From positions 25,685,538-25,749,537 of the forward strand of contig OX467091.1 of the NCBI GenBank assembly GCA_950106755.1: DNA of 64,000 bases, given 5' to 3'. The position numbers were made by a program, and so were the translations under genes. Source of the DNA: Climacium dendroides (taxonomy: Eukaryota > Streptophyta > Bryopsida > Hypnales > Climaciaceae). Positions 26,014-37,183 of the stretch are shown here, in pieces (the first letter of the stretch is position 1; every line of letters begins with the position of its first letter). The notes under the pieces were generated by a model. It was not told the DNA's origin. It saw only the letters and a list, made by a program, of their open reading frames with translations, and ran no database searches.

Positions 26014-29000
26014 TTTCCTTGAGTGGATAGTCACTCAATGTGTCAAAAAAACCTAATTCATAAAGTTGAAGTCAAGCACTTTAGTCTAGTTCTAATAATT
26101 TTTCTAAATGAAGGAATTGACATATTGATATCAACTTTGGTTGTTAACAAAAGGTGTAATATAATCTACATCTTTGTTGATGATCATATCCGTATTCATA
26201 TATATACAAATAGATCCCATATTTGTATTTGTATTAAGTCTAACTAAATCATTTCTACCTTTGATTTTTTAATTTTTATCCCAACTCTCCCTATTTTTTG
26301 AAATGGACTGGTTGGTGTTTGTGGAGATAGTGCACATATATAACACCCAAAATGAATTCCATTGTAATGCAATAGGAGCAAAAAGGCTTTATCAACTTGC
26401 AACATTTTATTGAAAAGCTATGGGGAAGTTAATAGGGTTTAGTAAGAATAGAGGAATGAAAAATAATGTGGACGAAAACATGACCTTTTTGTGATGGATG
26501 AAATTTGTTACACTTTGAACTTAATAAAATAGATTGAAAACAAAGTATCATTGAATTTTGTATTTGGTGTATTTCATGTTTTTTCCTAATTATTCTATTT
26601 AGAAAATATAATCAACATTATTCCAACTTCATTTTATAGGCAATCCATTATTATTTGAGAATTGTTAAAAACAAAAGCCTTTGTAACATTTGTCATATCC
26701 TATTGCTAAAATTGTGTGATATGATGTATACTAAAATGAAATGACTACAATATTAAATTCAATGTTAGTTTGGCATTAATGCAATGACATTTTTATACAA
26801 ATCTATCAATGATTTTTTTTAATGAATCTATCAATTAATTGAAAAACATTGAAATCACTGTATACAATTTTTGTAATCTATGCATAAAATCTTTTGTGAT
26901 GTTGAGGATAACATCTAAATTCCTTATTGACCACTTTCTTATCTTTAGAATTTTTTGCATTTTTTTCCTTGCAATTCAACTAATACTAGTCCAAAGGTTG
27001 TTTTTTTGTAAGGAGATGGATTATTGGAAGTTTGAAGGAACATAGCAAGATATAGGCATGTAGTTAGAAGACCCTATGTTTTATATTTATAATTAGTAAA
27101 AATATGTTCTAAAAATTATTATAATTCCAAAGTAGGGCTTGATAGTTTTAGACCAAGCACAATTATAGAGTTAATTCTCGAAATTTAGAACAATGAAATG
27201 ATTGGATTCATTATATTATAATTTGTATCTCATTTCTTTGAAAATACTATCAAAATCCATACCTCTTTGATATTGCAACCAAGGCATCCCATCTCAAACT
27301 TTTAAGATTACCCAATGTAAATTTTTTTACATGCTTTTGCATGGATAGAAGGGTTTTGTAGTTTTAATTTGAAATTAAAATGGAATGAAGTTGGTAAATA
27401 ATTATGTGTAGCAATGGTTAATTACTCATTTTTCTTTTAAAATGCAAATTGAAGAGAAATTTTGGGAAACATGGTCTTCATGTAAAAATTCAATTCAAAT
27501 CAAATTTGAAAGTAAAATGCCTCAATTCAAATTTGAAAGAAAAATGCACGGAGATGTTTAAGGCATTAGATGATTTTGAGCTGCATTGGAGGGCTGTTTT
27601 AGGCTTGTTCCTTGTGCTAGGAACTAGCCATTGTTGGCTAGATTTTTAAAATAGTGAAAAATTAATTTTTTTTATTATTACTTGATGTGGCAGTTGTTTT
27701 GTCACTTCAGACTACTACTATAGATGAGTTTCTCTACGTTCCCACAGTTTGGGAATGCAAGGAAACTCGTAGCCCTTTAGAGAAGCTGAATCCCATTTAA
27801 TGTTAAGGTTTTGCCACATGTATAAGTATTGAGTTTATATTATTTCAATGCATCTTTGAAGTTTGATCAACACAAACTCTTCTATTCATGCAAAATATGT
27901 GAAAAGTGAGAAAAACGAGGAGAAAAGTGGTCACTTTTCACAAATTTTTGACATATTGAGTGATTTGCCATCACATCTATCGTATTCTTATAGCTTGAAA
28001 ATGCTTATCATTGTTGCCCTTGTTAAATATGTAACTACCCCTAAACTAATCTTAAATTGGGGATATCTCAAAGTCCAATTAATAATCAATAAAGTGCATC
28101 CTATCATTATGGACAAATAGTGTCCCTTCAAGTTCAATTTTTTTTCTTCTTAATTCAAACATTGGAGGTATGGAGTAAAAGATATAGAGGTTTCAAATTG
28201 ATTGTGAGTTCATTGTGGAGTTCATCCAACCTTGAAAGTTGCATGAGAAACAAAGTGAAATATATATCATTAGATATATTGTAATCTTGCAAATCAAATG
28301 AACATACAATTTCAAATCTCCTTTAAGGTATTAAAGTCTTTTGTATTTCATTTTGTGATTAAAAAGATTAATAAAAAGAGAGCATCTAAGATACATATGT
28401 GTAATTTAAGGTGGGTACCCTTTAAACCACTATTTTTTGCTACTATACCTAATAATTGTTATTAGATTGGTCAAATTTCAAATTTTCTAGTTGGCAAGTA
28501 AAAGGAGGTTCCAATGTGCTAAAGAACACAACATTTGAATAGTGTATGCAAAAGTTATATATGGTCAAAGTTTTTTTCATAGATGTTTTAAAATCATCTT
28601 GTCAATATATGCACATATTGATTTTACAGATGCATACCAAAGTGATGATGGCGATTTTAGATAGGGTATTATTTTGAATGTACTCACCTTAGATGAATTC
28701 CAAATCTATCTAATGCATACTAAGAAAATATATTCATAGTATCCAAGACACCTTAGATGAATCTAAAATCTATCTAATGCATACTACGAGAATATGTTTA
28801 AAGTATCTCAAATAGAAACATTACAAAAAACATCCTACAAATCTACCACCACATTACCATACTATGCATGAATTGAATCATTGAATTCAAATGGTCCAAA
28901 CCCCATCTTGTCCTAAGCTTGCAACCATCATTTTAGATACAATAGAACCTCTCTAAAGTAGCAGGGCTAGGATTGAGTTAACCCCTAAAGGACCAAAGTA

Positions 29001-30150
29001 TGTTTTTTGGCAACATAGCAATTTTGTGAAACTCACTAAGAATGGAATTTTTATTTATTTTTATTTGAAATTTTCTCACAAGATGTGCCCAAAGAGAGAA
29101 TTTCTAATGTGATTTTTTTCTCAAAGATCTAGTATATTTGACCACGTATTTGACACTCATTTCCAAGTATCCTTGACACTAAAGAATCAAGATTTCCAAT
29201 GGACACCCATGCACAAAATCTTGGATAGAAAAATCATAATCATTTAATTTCAAAATTGGATTTTTGATTCTAAAACTAAACTCTAATTTTTTTTTCAAAA
29301 TATAAATAGCTAAAAATAGCAATTTTGATTATATTTTATTTAGCTTCAAAGTATTGTTGACACTAGAATTTGATGCCTCCAACATTTAAGGGTCAAGAAA
29401 TAAAGTTTTCAAATTGGTTCTCTAGATTTATGTATAGGTGGAAAGCTTTGAATCATTCCATTTTGATTAATAAGGTGAAAGTTATGAGGAGTTTTAGTTT
29501 GGAGGTAGTATGGAATCTCTACTCTAAAATAAACTTTGAATTTATTTATTTAACTCAATTTTCTTGAAAAAAACAAAATCATAGGATGTAGATTGTTTAA
29601 TACAATGCACAATACAACCATTGAAGTTGGCATTTTTCAAGTCCATAACTAAATTCTTATCAATTTAGTATTTTGAATCATTCTCTACTTCTTTCTACTT
29701 ACTATTCTCTACTTAATTGCTCATTTTTTTGCAAGGCCAAAAAAAGGATTTTTGTCACTTCAAATACTAAGATGTTGTAATCTTTCAAACACTAATATCT
29801 TGCAATCTCCATGGTGTCACTTCATCCACTAATATCTTGCATGCCTATTTTTTTGCAATCTCCACCAAAAAAAGGATTTTTGTCACTTCAAACACTAATA
29901 TTTTGCAATCTCCACGGTTGAAGTATTTGGTTGAAGTATTTTGAAAATTTATCCAAGATCTTTTCTATAAGATCCTACAATTGCATGTGTCCAAAAATGA
30001 TTTTTTTCTAAAATTTGGTACTTGTATTGGAATGGCAATTTTAGAGAGTTTGTTTTTGTTTTTGGTAAAAATATAATCAAAAACCAATTTTGGAGCATCC
30101 AAAATTGATTTTTTTTTCTAAAATTTGGTACTTGTACTGAAATGATAGTT
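26009..30150. other. AT-rich spacer with dispersed-repeat copy 3
   Basis: No gene is supported. The third, diverged copy of the 10.7/14.4 kb dispersed repeat lies at about 28495-28695. Around 29.75-29.93 kb a short repeat built on TTTTTGTCACTTCAAA and CACTAATATCTTGCAATCTC occurs several times. Confidence 0.5.
28495..28695 (+). repeat. Dispersed repeat, copy 3 (diverged)
   Basis: Matches copy 2 through AGGTTCCAATGTGCTAAAGA, ATATTGATTTTACAGATGCA and GTGATGATGGCGATTTTAG. Divergence is higher than between copies 1 and 2. Confidence 0.65.
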
Positions 30151-30153
30151 TTA

Positions 30154-30157
<4 letters not shown>

Positions 30158-30197
<40 letters not shown>
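30158..30197 (+). repeat. Poly-T run of about 37 bases
   Basis: Nearly pure T tract following TAGAGAG. Just upstream, GATTTTTTTCTAAAATTTGG and surrounding sequence is duplicated (about 29998-30055 and 30103-30155). The T run could be a decayed poly-A tail of a minus-strand retroposed sequence, but no body is recognisable. Confidence 0.85.
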
Positions 30198-30201
<4 letters not shown>

Positions 30202-30805
30202 TAAAATATAATAAAACCAATTTTGGAGCATTTTTGGTGAAAATATTCTTCTCCCCATTTCTTCACTCCATGTACCTTCAAGAGTGAGAAACCTATTCGA
30301 CTAATCACTTTCTCTAACCTAGCTCCTCATTCTCCTTGCTCTCATTGTCCTCTCACCCTCCATTCCTCATTTCCCTTCCAAAACACCTCACACTCCAAAA
30401 ATACATGAGAGAGAAGAGAGGAGACTCTCCCCAAAATCCCTAACCCTAATTCAACTATAATCCTACCTTCCTAACTACTAACACTCCTAATCACTTTCAT
30501 CCATCACTAATTCACTGCAAAATCCCTCTAATTGCCATTATTTGCCTAATTTAAAGCTTCTATCACTACGTTAGTGTTTTCCTAGTAGTTTTAAGTTTAC
30601 TAACATTTTTTTGTATTTTTCATGGTTCTTCATTTTTGGTCGTTTCCAATTCATATTTAGACTCATTTACAACTTCACATTTTTGTTTCTACTTCACTTT
30701 TGTATTTATTATCTTTTATATTTTTTGAGTTTGCAATTTGATCTAGTTTCTTATCCTATGCACTAAAAGCCTTCTAACTAATGGTAGCAATAAACTACAA
30801 CCATT

Positions 30806-31875
30806 AGTTAGATGGATATGATCTAATAATGGGGAAAAATTGAAGTGCATGAATGTTTTTTGCGTTAGATGGATATGATCTAACAAATTTAAGGAATTCC
30901 AAATCCATAGATTTTTTTTTGGTTAAATGGATATGATCTAACAAAAAGAAATTTTGAAAATCATGAATGTTATTTGTGCTAGATGGATATAATATTACAT
31001 TTCAAATCAATTTGAAATTCATGTCTATTTTTAGTGTTAGATGGAAATGATCTAACAATAAAAAAAATATGAAATTCATGATGTTTGTGGTCTTAGATGG
31101 ATATGATCTAACAATTAATAAAAATTTGGAGTTCATGAATGTTTTTTAATTGTTAGATGGATATGATTTAACAATTTAAAAAAATTTGGAGTTCATGAAT
31201 GTTTTATGTGTTAGATGGATATGATCTAAAAATTTAAAAAAACTTAGAATTCATGTCTTCTTTTTTGGGTTCCATGGATATGATCTAACAATTTAAAAAA
31301 ATTTCAGCGGCATGAATGTTTTTTTTGTGTTAGATGGAAATGATCTAACAATTTTAAGGAAATTTGAAATTCATAAATGTTTCTTGCGTTAGATGGATAT
31401 GATCTTACAATAAAAATAAAAATAAAAATCATGAATGTTATTTGTGCTAGATGGATATGATATTACAATTCAAATCAAATTGAAATTCATGTCTATTTTC
31501 AATGTTAGATGGAAATGATCTAACAATTAAAAAATATATGAAATTCATGAATGTTTTTTGTGTTAGATGGATATGATTTAACAATTTACAAAAATTTGGA
31601 GTTCATGAATGTGTTTATGTGTTAGATGGATATGATTTAACATTTCCAAAAATTTGGAATTCATGTCTTTTTTGGGGGGTTACATGGATATGATCTAACA
31701 ATTTAAAAAAAATTTGAATTGATTTTTTTTTTTTGTTAGATGAATATGATCTGACAATTAAAAAAAATTTAGAATTCATGAATGTTTGTGGTGTTAGCAG
31801 TATATGATCTAATAATTAAATGAAATTTGGAGTTCATTGATTTTTCCTATGCTAGATGGATATGATGTAACAATT
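30806..31875 (+). repeat. Minisatellite of about 57 bp with palindromic core, about 19 copies
   Basis: Each unit begins with GTTAGATGGATATGATCTAA and is followed by an A-rich stretch and a GAAATTCATGAATGTTTTTT-like tail. TTAGAT and ATCTAA form an imperfect dyad in every unit. Units are roughly 57-60 bp and diverged; several copies have a damaged dyad (CTAGATGGATATAATATTAC, GGTTCCATGGATATGATC). No coding function. Confidence 0.92.
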
Positions 31876-32834
31876 ACTGAAAATTTTGAAATTGCAATTT
31901 CTTGCAGTTCCCTAGTTCCTAGAAAATTGCAGTATGTGCTCCCAATTATATAACCTGTTTATTTAGACCCACAAAAAGGCTTTTAAATGAAAAAGGCCCA
32001 CTTTCATGGTATAAGGCCTCCTAGCAGTGGTCTCTACTTCATTTTGCATGAAAATGTTGTGGCAAAGCCCTCTGCAGTACTTTGCCATTTGTCATGCCTG
32101 CAATTCAGTTCTTTTGTTGTGGAAGCCCAAGGTATTAGTTCCTTTCTCTATTTTAAAATAATAGCGTGGGCAATAGGTGCTTCCAATTCAATGGTCTAAT
32201 TTTTTGGGCCTAGAAGAATGGATTAAAAATATAAAGGGCCCACTTTGATAAAATTTCAAAGCAAAATATCACTTTTCTTTGTCCTTTTTATTTACTATGT
32301 TCATCATTTCATGAGCATCAAGATAATAAATGTATAGTAATTTCATATGTAGAATATTTACCTCGACAATTTTAGAATGTAGCAACCCATAGGAGCAATT
32401 TTTAGTTCACCACTTGTTGTTAGAATGTGCCCACATTTTTTTAAAGCCTTGTGGAAGCACTTGCCCCTTCTTCAACATTTTTCCCTACTGGGCAGCACCC
32501 CCCAGTACTACTCAGTTGTTGCCCGAAGTGGCCCTGAACGAAGCTGTTGACGTGGACAAATTGCGTTCTCAATGACGTCACCGAAAAAACGTCTTATGTT
32601 GTGTCAAATGTCACGGAGGACATGTGATGTTGCACGTGACATTGTTCTTTGAATTTTGTTCTTTGAGTTTTGTTCTTTGAATGTTCTTTGAATTTTGTTG
32701 CCTTGTTTTTGATGACATCAATTGAAATCTCGTCAAAAAACCAACGTTTTTTTGGAAATGTCACATGTTTTCGAAAAACACGTGACATCTTTTTGGACTT
32801 CACGTGTTTTTGTAAAAACATGAGGAAAAACGTA
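31876..32834. other. Spacer ahead of the ParB/methyltransferase relic
   Basis: No gene recognised. At 32635-32705 the motif TTGTTCTTTGAATTTTGTTC is repeated three to four times. The end at about 32822-32847 (TAGTTTTCTTATAGTG) resembles the terminus of CACTA-type MITEs such as the one at 39.4 kb, but I could not find its matching left end. Confidence 0.4.
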
Positions 32835-32835
32835 G

Positions 32836-35800
32836 TTTTCTTATAGTGAAGAACTTCTGGAAGATGAGCTCCGGCGTTCTCAAAAGGTAGATTTAGTATC
32901 AACCATTGCTAGTTTGAGGATGAAGCTTGAAAAACTCTCGCGCTTCAACATACCGCTTTGCAGATTAGTGCCAATGCCAATGGTGAGACCAATACTAGTC
33001 TCTGACATTGTGAAACTTGAGCAAGATTTTTTTGTGGGTACTGTGAAGGAGCTGCAGTGTTCTACGTATCAACAACAAATGAGGTCGGTGAGAGCTCAAA
33101 GTTTACAGAAGAAGAGATGAATGCGTGGGATTCATTGTGGAAGCAATACAATGCTCAGTTCAAGGAATACTTGGAAACTGTACCAGAGTTGCGGTTTGTG
33201 AATAATTCAAAGTTCTTTGTATGCGACGGAAATCACCGTCACATTGCTTGGATGAATTTGATGGATAGGAAGTATTCAGAGGACCCTCTATTTCACAAAA
33301 CGGTGGATTGCATTGTTCTGGAGACGAAGGGAAAAAATGAGCTTGTCATGCAAATGATGCATGACGTCAACAAGTGAGTCTTTGTTTGACAAAATTTAAT
33401 GCCTTTGCATCTAGTTATGTTGACTTTTAATTATGTGTCATGCATTGTTTATAAACGTCAAAGATGACTAAATACATCACATTAATTGCAGGGCCATGAA
33501 GGGTTCACACGTAAAGAACAACCTCGTTCATACTTTCTATCGTGTGCAAAAGTATGGGCTTCAAACCTTGGAAAAATTTGTGGAAATATTGAGGCCTTCA
33601 GAAAGGAGACGGTGTATTGGTCAGCCATCAAGGAGGCATTGGTACTCTATGCCAATTGATGTTTTTACAACTTTTGTATTCCGGGTGAGAATGATAGTCG
33701 TGGAAGCCTCCAATATTTCAATTTCTTGAATTTCAATTACTTGTCATTTTTCATTATTTGCTTTAATATATTATGATGTACTGTAATGAAAATGATGTTG
33801 GAGTTTTACAGCAAGAGATATTTGATACATCAGACGCAGCAGTACGAAAGTACACCGAGGTCACAGCATTGGAGGAGAGAAGTGAGCAAGGTGTTGCTAA
33901 TGCAATGAGGGTTGCAACAAAAGAAAAAACTACGAAGCTAATTGCAAAGATGGGGAAGTTGTTGGCTATTGTAAACCCTGCACATGGTCCTGGATTCATT
34001 GAAAAGGTGCAATTTCCTTTGTATACAAATTATACACATAGATTAGTGTTAATTGTCTTTTTCTTTTGGTAGTAATAACTAAATGTATTGTTCTATAGAT
34101 TGAAAAGCATTGGAGCATGAACAAGGTCCCTGAGATGACTCTTGAGAAGCTACAGTTGATTGCAATATGCAACTCATCACCATTTCAGAAGATCAAATTC
34201 TTGAAGTGGTGGAATTCCTCAATGCCCTCTAGAGATGCTCGGCGGTTTCCAACTAAGCCTGTTTCTGAGGAAAAGCTCTTGCCTTTTCTAAACAAGTGCG
34301 TCTGGTGGGCAAGGGTAAGTATATTTGTGCTTTTATATTTTGCAATATGTATTTGTGAAGTGAAGATCAAAATTTTCTACACTTTTAAATTCAATCAAAT
34401 GTAGTTGTTCTTTAGCCTTATTTAACTTCATGAATGTATGAAATTGATGCAGATAGAGGAAGCTGCTATAGAATATTTTAATAATGTGGTGTAGAAGGAC
34501 AATCTGTACATCAATATGGCATCCCCACTTGAGCTGGAAACTCTACCAGAGTATATTGAAGGATGGAGAAGGAAGATTTGGGACGAAGGTTTTGGCCCCA
34601 CATTGAAAGGACAGAATGCTTTCAAGAAGTCGGACTCCTTCTTAAGTTATGATGGAGCCGAACTGGTGGTTCGAAGAGTTATTTTTCGGTAGGAACCCTA
34701 AACTTTATTTTGTAATTATGATTTTGTTGATTGATATGTTTGGCCCATGGAATTTATACCATGATTACTTTCAATGAACTATATTTGGAGGAAACTTTTT
34801 CAAATGTTCAGTTTGAACCAAAAGTAGGGGTATAGTGGGGTAGCCAAAAAACAAGCGTCGGATCTGACGATTGTTTCTAGAATATCCCTTAGAGCCCCCA
34901 TTTTTTATTTCTCCCTAAATTTTCGTGAATGTTTGAAATGTTGTACTTTTCTTGTATTTTTTCCAACTAATGATGCATTTTATTGGTATAGTTACTTCAA
35001 GCATGAGCTTTTAGCAAAAAATGCTATTGCTCAAGAGGATCTACCGCCATTTTTGTCAAATTGGCTAGACTGGAGCTCTACAGAGTGCATGTACACACCA
35101 AGCCAACTTCGTACATTCACGACAGCAAATCTTTCCGGTGGAGGATGGTATATTGATTGTCCCGTCACATATACTCATCCATCAAAGATTGCACTTCACA
35201 AGTCATTTGATGGCCTTGGGGTTATTGACATAGAAGTCCCCGAGTTTGTTGATCTCAATGGCACGCAGAAGAAGAGGGCCATTGCGCGAAGGATGCTTGC
35301 AGACAAGAAGAAGGAAGACAAGGAACTCAAAATTCGGGCAAACAAAGACAAGAAGGAAACAGAGTGGTTGCTGAAGTTGGCAGAGAAGGAGAAAGAGGCA
35401 GAGAAAGAGGGGAAGGGCAAAGGCAAGAAAAAAGTTGAAGGTAGTGGCCAAGTCCTAGCGTCTTCAACGGTGGACCAAGGCTCTCAAATGCAAGGTGGAT
35501 CTCATAGTGGAATGAAGAAGAAAGCCGTACTACCGGAGCTCACAGAGGACATCATTATACAAGGGACCCAAGTAATAGTCATAGGTGAGGAGGAGGAGGT
35601 CAACTCCGAGGAGTTGATCCTAAATTTGTCCATCATTAATGTTGTTGAGAACATGGACAATGACGAACCAAATTGCTACACAGAAGTCATGGACTTCTTG
35701 AAGGTGCAGTTCTATCTAATTTTGAATTGCAATTGGATTATATTGTTCAATGACATGAAGGTGTTATAAAGTTAAATTTTTCTAATTCAATGAAAATTGT

Positions 35801-37183
35801 TCTTTTGTTTTTTGTAGATGTCAAGAAGAAAGGGACGCACATACAATGGTATTTTGAATCGTCAAGCAGGAGTGGACCTCATTCTATTTGATTGCCAAGA
35901 AAATTTTCCTGTTCATGAGGTTTCTATTCCGCAAGATTCGGTGCCACTGTAGAACTGTGACCCAGAATACGAAGCCATTCAAATGGCGTTTGTCTTTGTG
36001 GAGACGCATTTGCAAGACCATGGGTGTATGATTGTGTGTGTGCCGCTTCCAAGGGCATCATTGCAGGATTATGTGAGGCATATCCCATAATGGTGTAGAA
36101 AACCAATTGGTTGAGTATCAACCATATGCACATGACCTCTGCTGTGGACAAGACGGCCATGGTATGATTTTTGAAAATGTATATGATTTGATTGGCATGT
36201 TGTAGTACAAATTCTTTAGTTTATTTATCTCTCATGTTTATTTCAAAAAATGCTTGTAGACTATGAAGCTTGGAATCACTGTGTTGGTGAAGGATCGAGG
36301 TGACAAAGGAAAATCCATGTTCTCTTTCAAGCGGACGGAGGCGATGCGGAAGGCAAAAGTGGACCTTCGACTAGATAAATTATACCACAAAGGACACCAT
36401 GTTAAAAAACAACGCAACATCAATTCCATGGCGGAGGGCTCGTGAGAAGGATGCAAGGTTTTTGCAGTTCCTCATAGAAGGGACAACCAAAGAAGGGGAT
36501 TTGGTATTGGACTGCACAGCATCTACGGGTAAATTCTAAATTCAATGATTCTGAATTAAAATTTAATTTCACACATTGAATCATCAAATTAATGAATTTG
36601 AGATTGGTTATTGCAAGTGCATCAATTACAGCATGTCGCGGTACAGGGCGGCACATTGTGGCTTTGGAAGAGGACAAGGATATTTTCAATGCTGTCCTCC
36701 AACCCATGAAGAGAGTCATTCCAACTACAATGACGCTTGAAGTGACATAGCCTCCGGCTCTAGTGGTGGCCTCACAAGATCCGGATGCAATGATCGTGGT
36801 GCCTCGCAAGTTTGCTTGGAAGGATAGATCTAGTAAGTAAGTTTTGAGTCTTTTTAATTCTTTGTGTGCATAGTACTTATATTTCATGAATCTAACAATG
36901 GACCATGGTATTTGTTTACAAGCATGAGGGGTTGAAGTTGGCTCATACATTGGCGAAGAAACGAAGACTTATCTTGAGTCCAGAGAAGTCTTTTGATCTT
37001 CCCGAATATGCCGAGAAAATGGCATCAACAATGGTGGACTTTGGTTGCCCTAAACCAAAAAAGCACCCTAAACCTTATGCTTTAAATGTTTTACAGTTCT
37101 TAGATGTTAGTGTATCAGAGGATAGAGAGACTTTGGATTCATCTACGAATGATGATTCCGCGACCGAGTCCACTACAACTTAG
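32836..37183 (+). pseudogene. Broken multi-exon gene: ParB-like motif plus beta-class N6/N4 DNA methyltransferase-like domain
   Basis: Ten exons can be joined with GT-AG sites: about 32836-33373, 33492-33684, 33812-34006, 34099-34314, 34453-34688, 34992-35703, 35818-about 36160, 36260-36528, 36632-about 36835 and 36923-37183. Exon 1 carries FFVCDGNHRHIAWM (codons near 33223-33262), the DGxHRxxA box of ParB/sulfiredoxin-like domains. Exon 6 encodes a Lys/Glu-rich, probably coiled-coil stretch. Exon 7 has DLILFDCQ where beta-class methyltransferases place DPPY/W, followed by a predicted strand GCMIVCVP. Exons 8-9 have REKDARFLQFLIEG, GDLVLDCTAST and CRGTGRHIVALEEDKD, which match the C-terminal SAM-binding half (VLDPFxGSG...R..igiE) of that class. 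Breaks: a frameshift near 33045, in-frame TAG at 34492, 35950 and 36748, a probable frame loss near 36080-36160 and one near 36430. Most stops are one C-to-T change from CAG. The true N-terminus is missing. Domain calls are motif-based inference; no family name is claimed. Confidence 0.72.

Noticed and set aside
8241..32000. Retrotransposon (gag, reverse transcriptase, integrase) coding remains
   Set aside because: Read in both strands for conserved blocks such as YxDD and zinc knuckles; none seen. Highly decayed copies cannot be excluded without a search.
34933..35769. A stand-alone 278-residue gene starting at 34933
   Set aside because: The conserved part starts at an acceptor at 34991 and ends at a donor at 35704; it is exon 6 of the larger relic, and the upstream Met lies in intron sequence.
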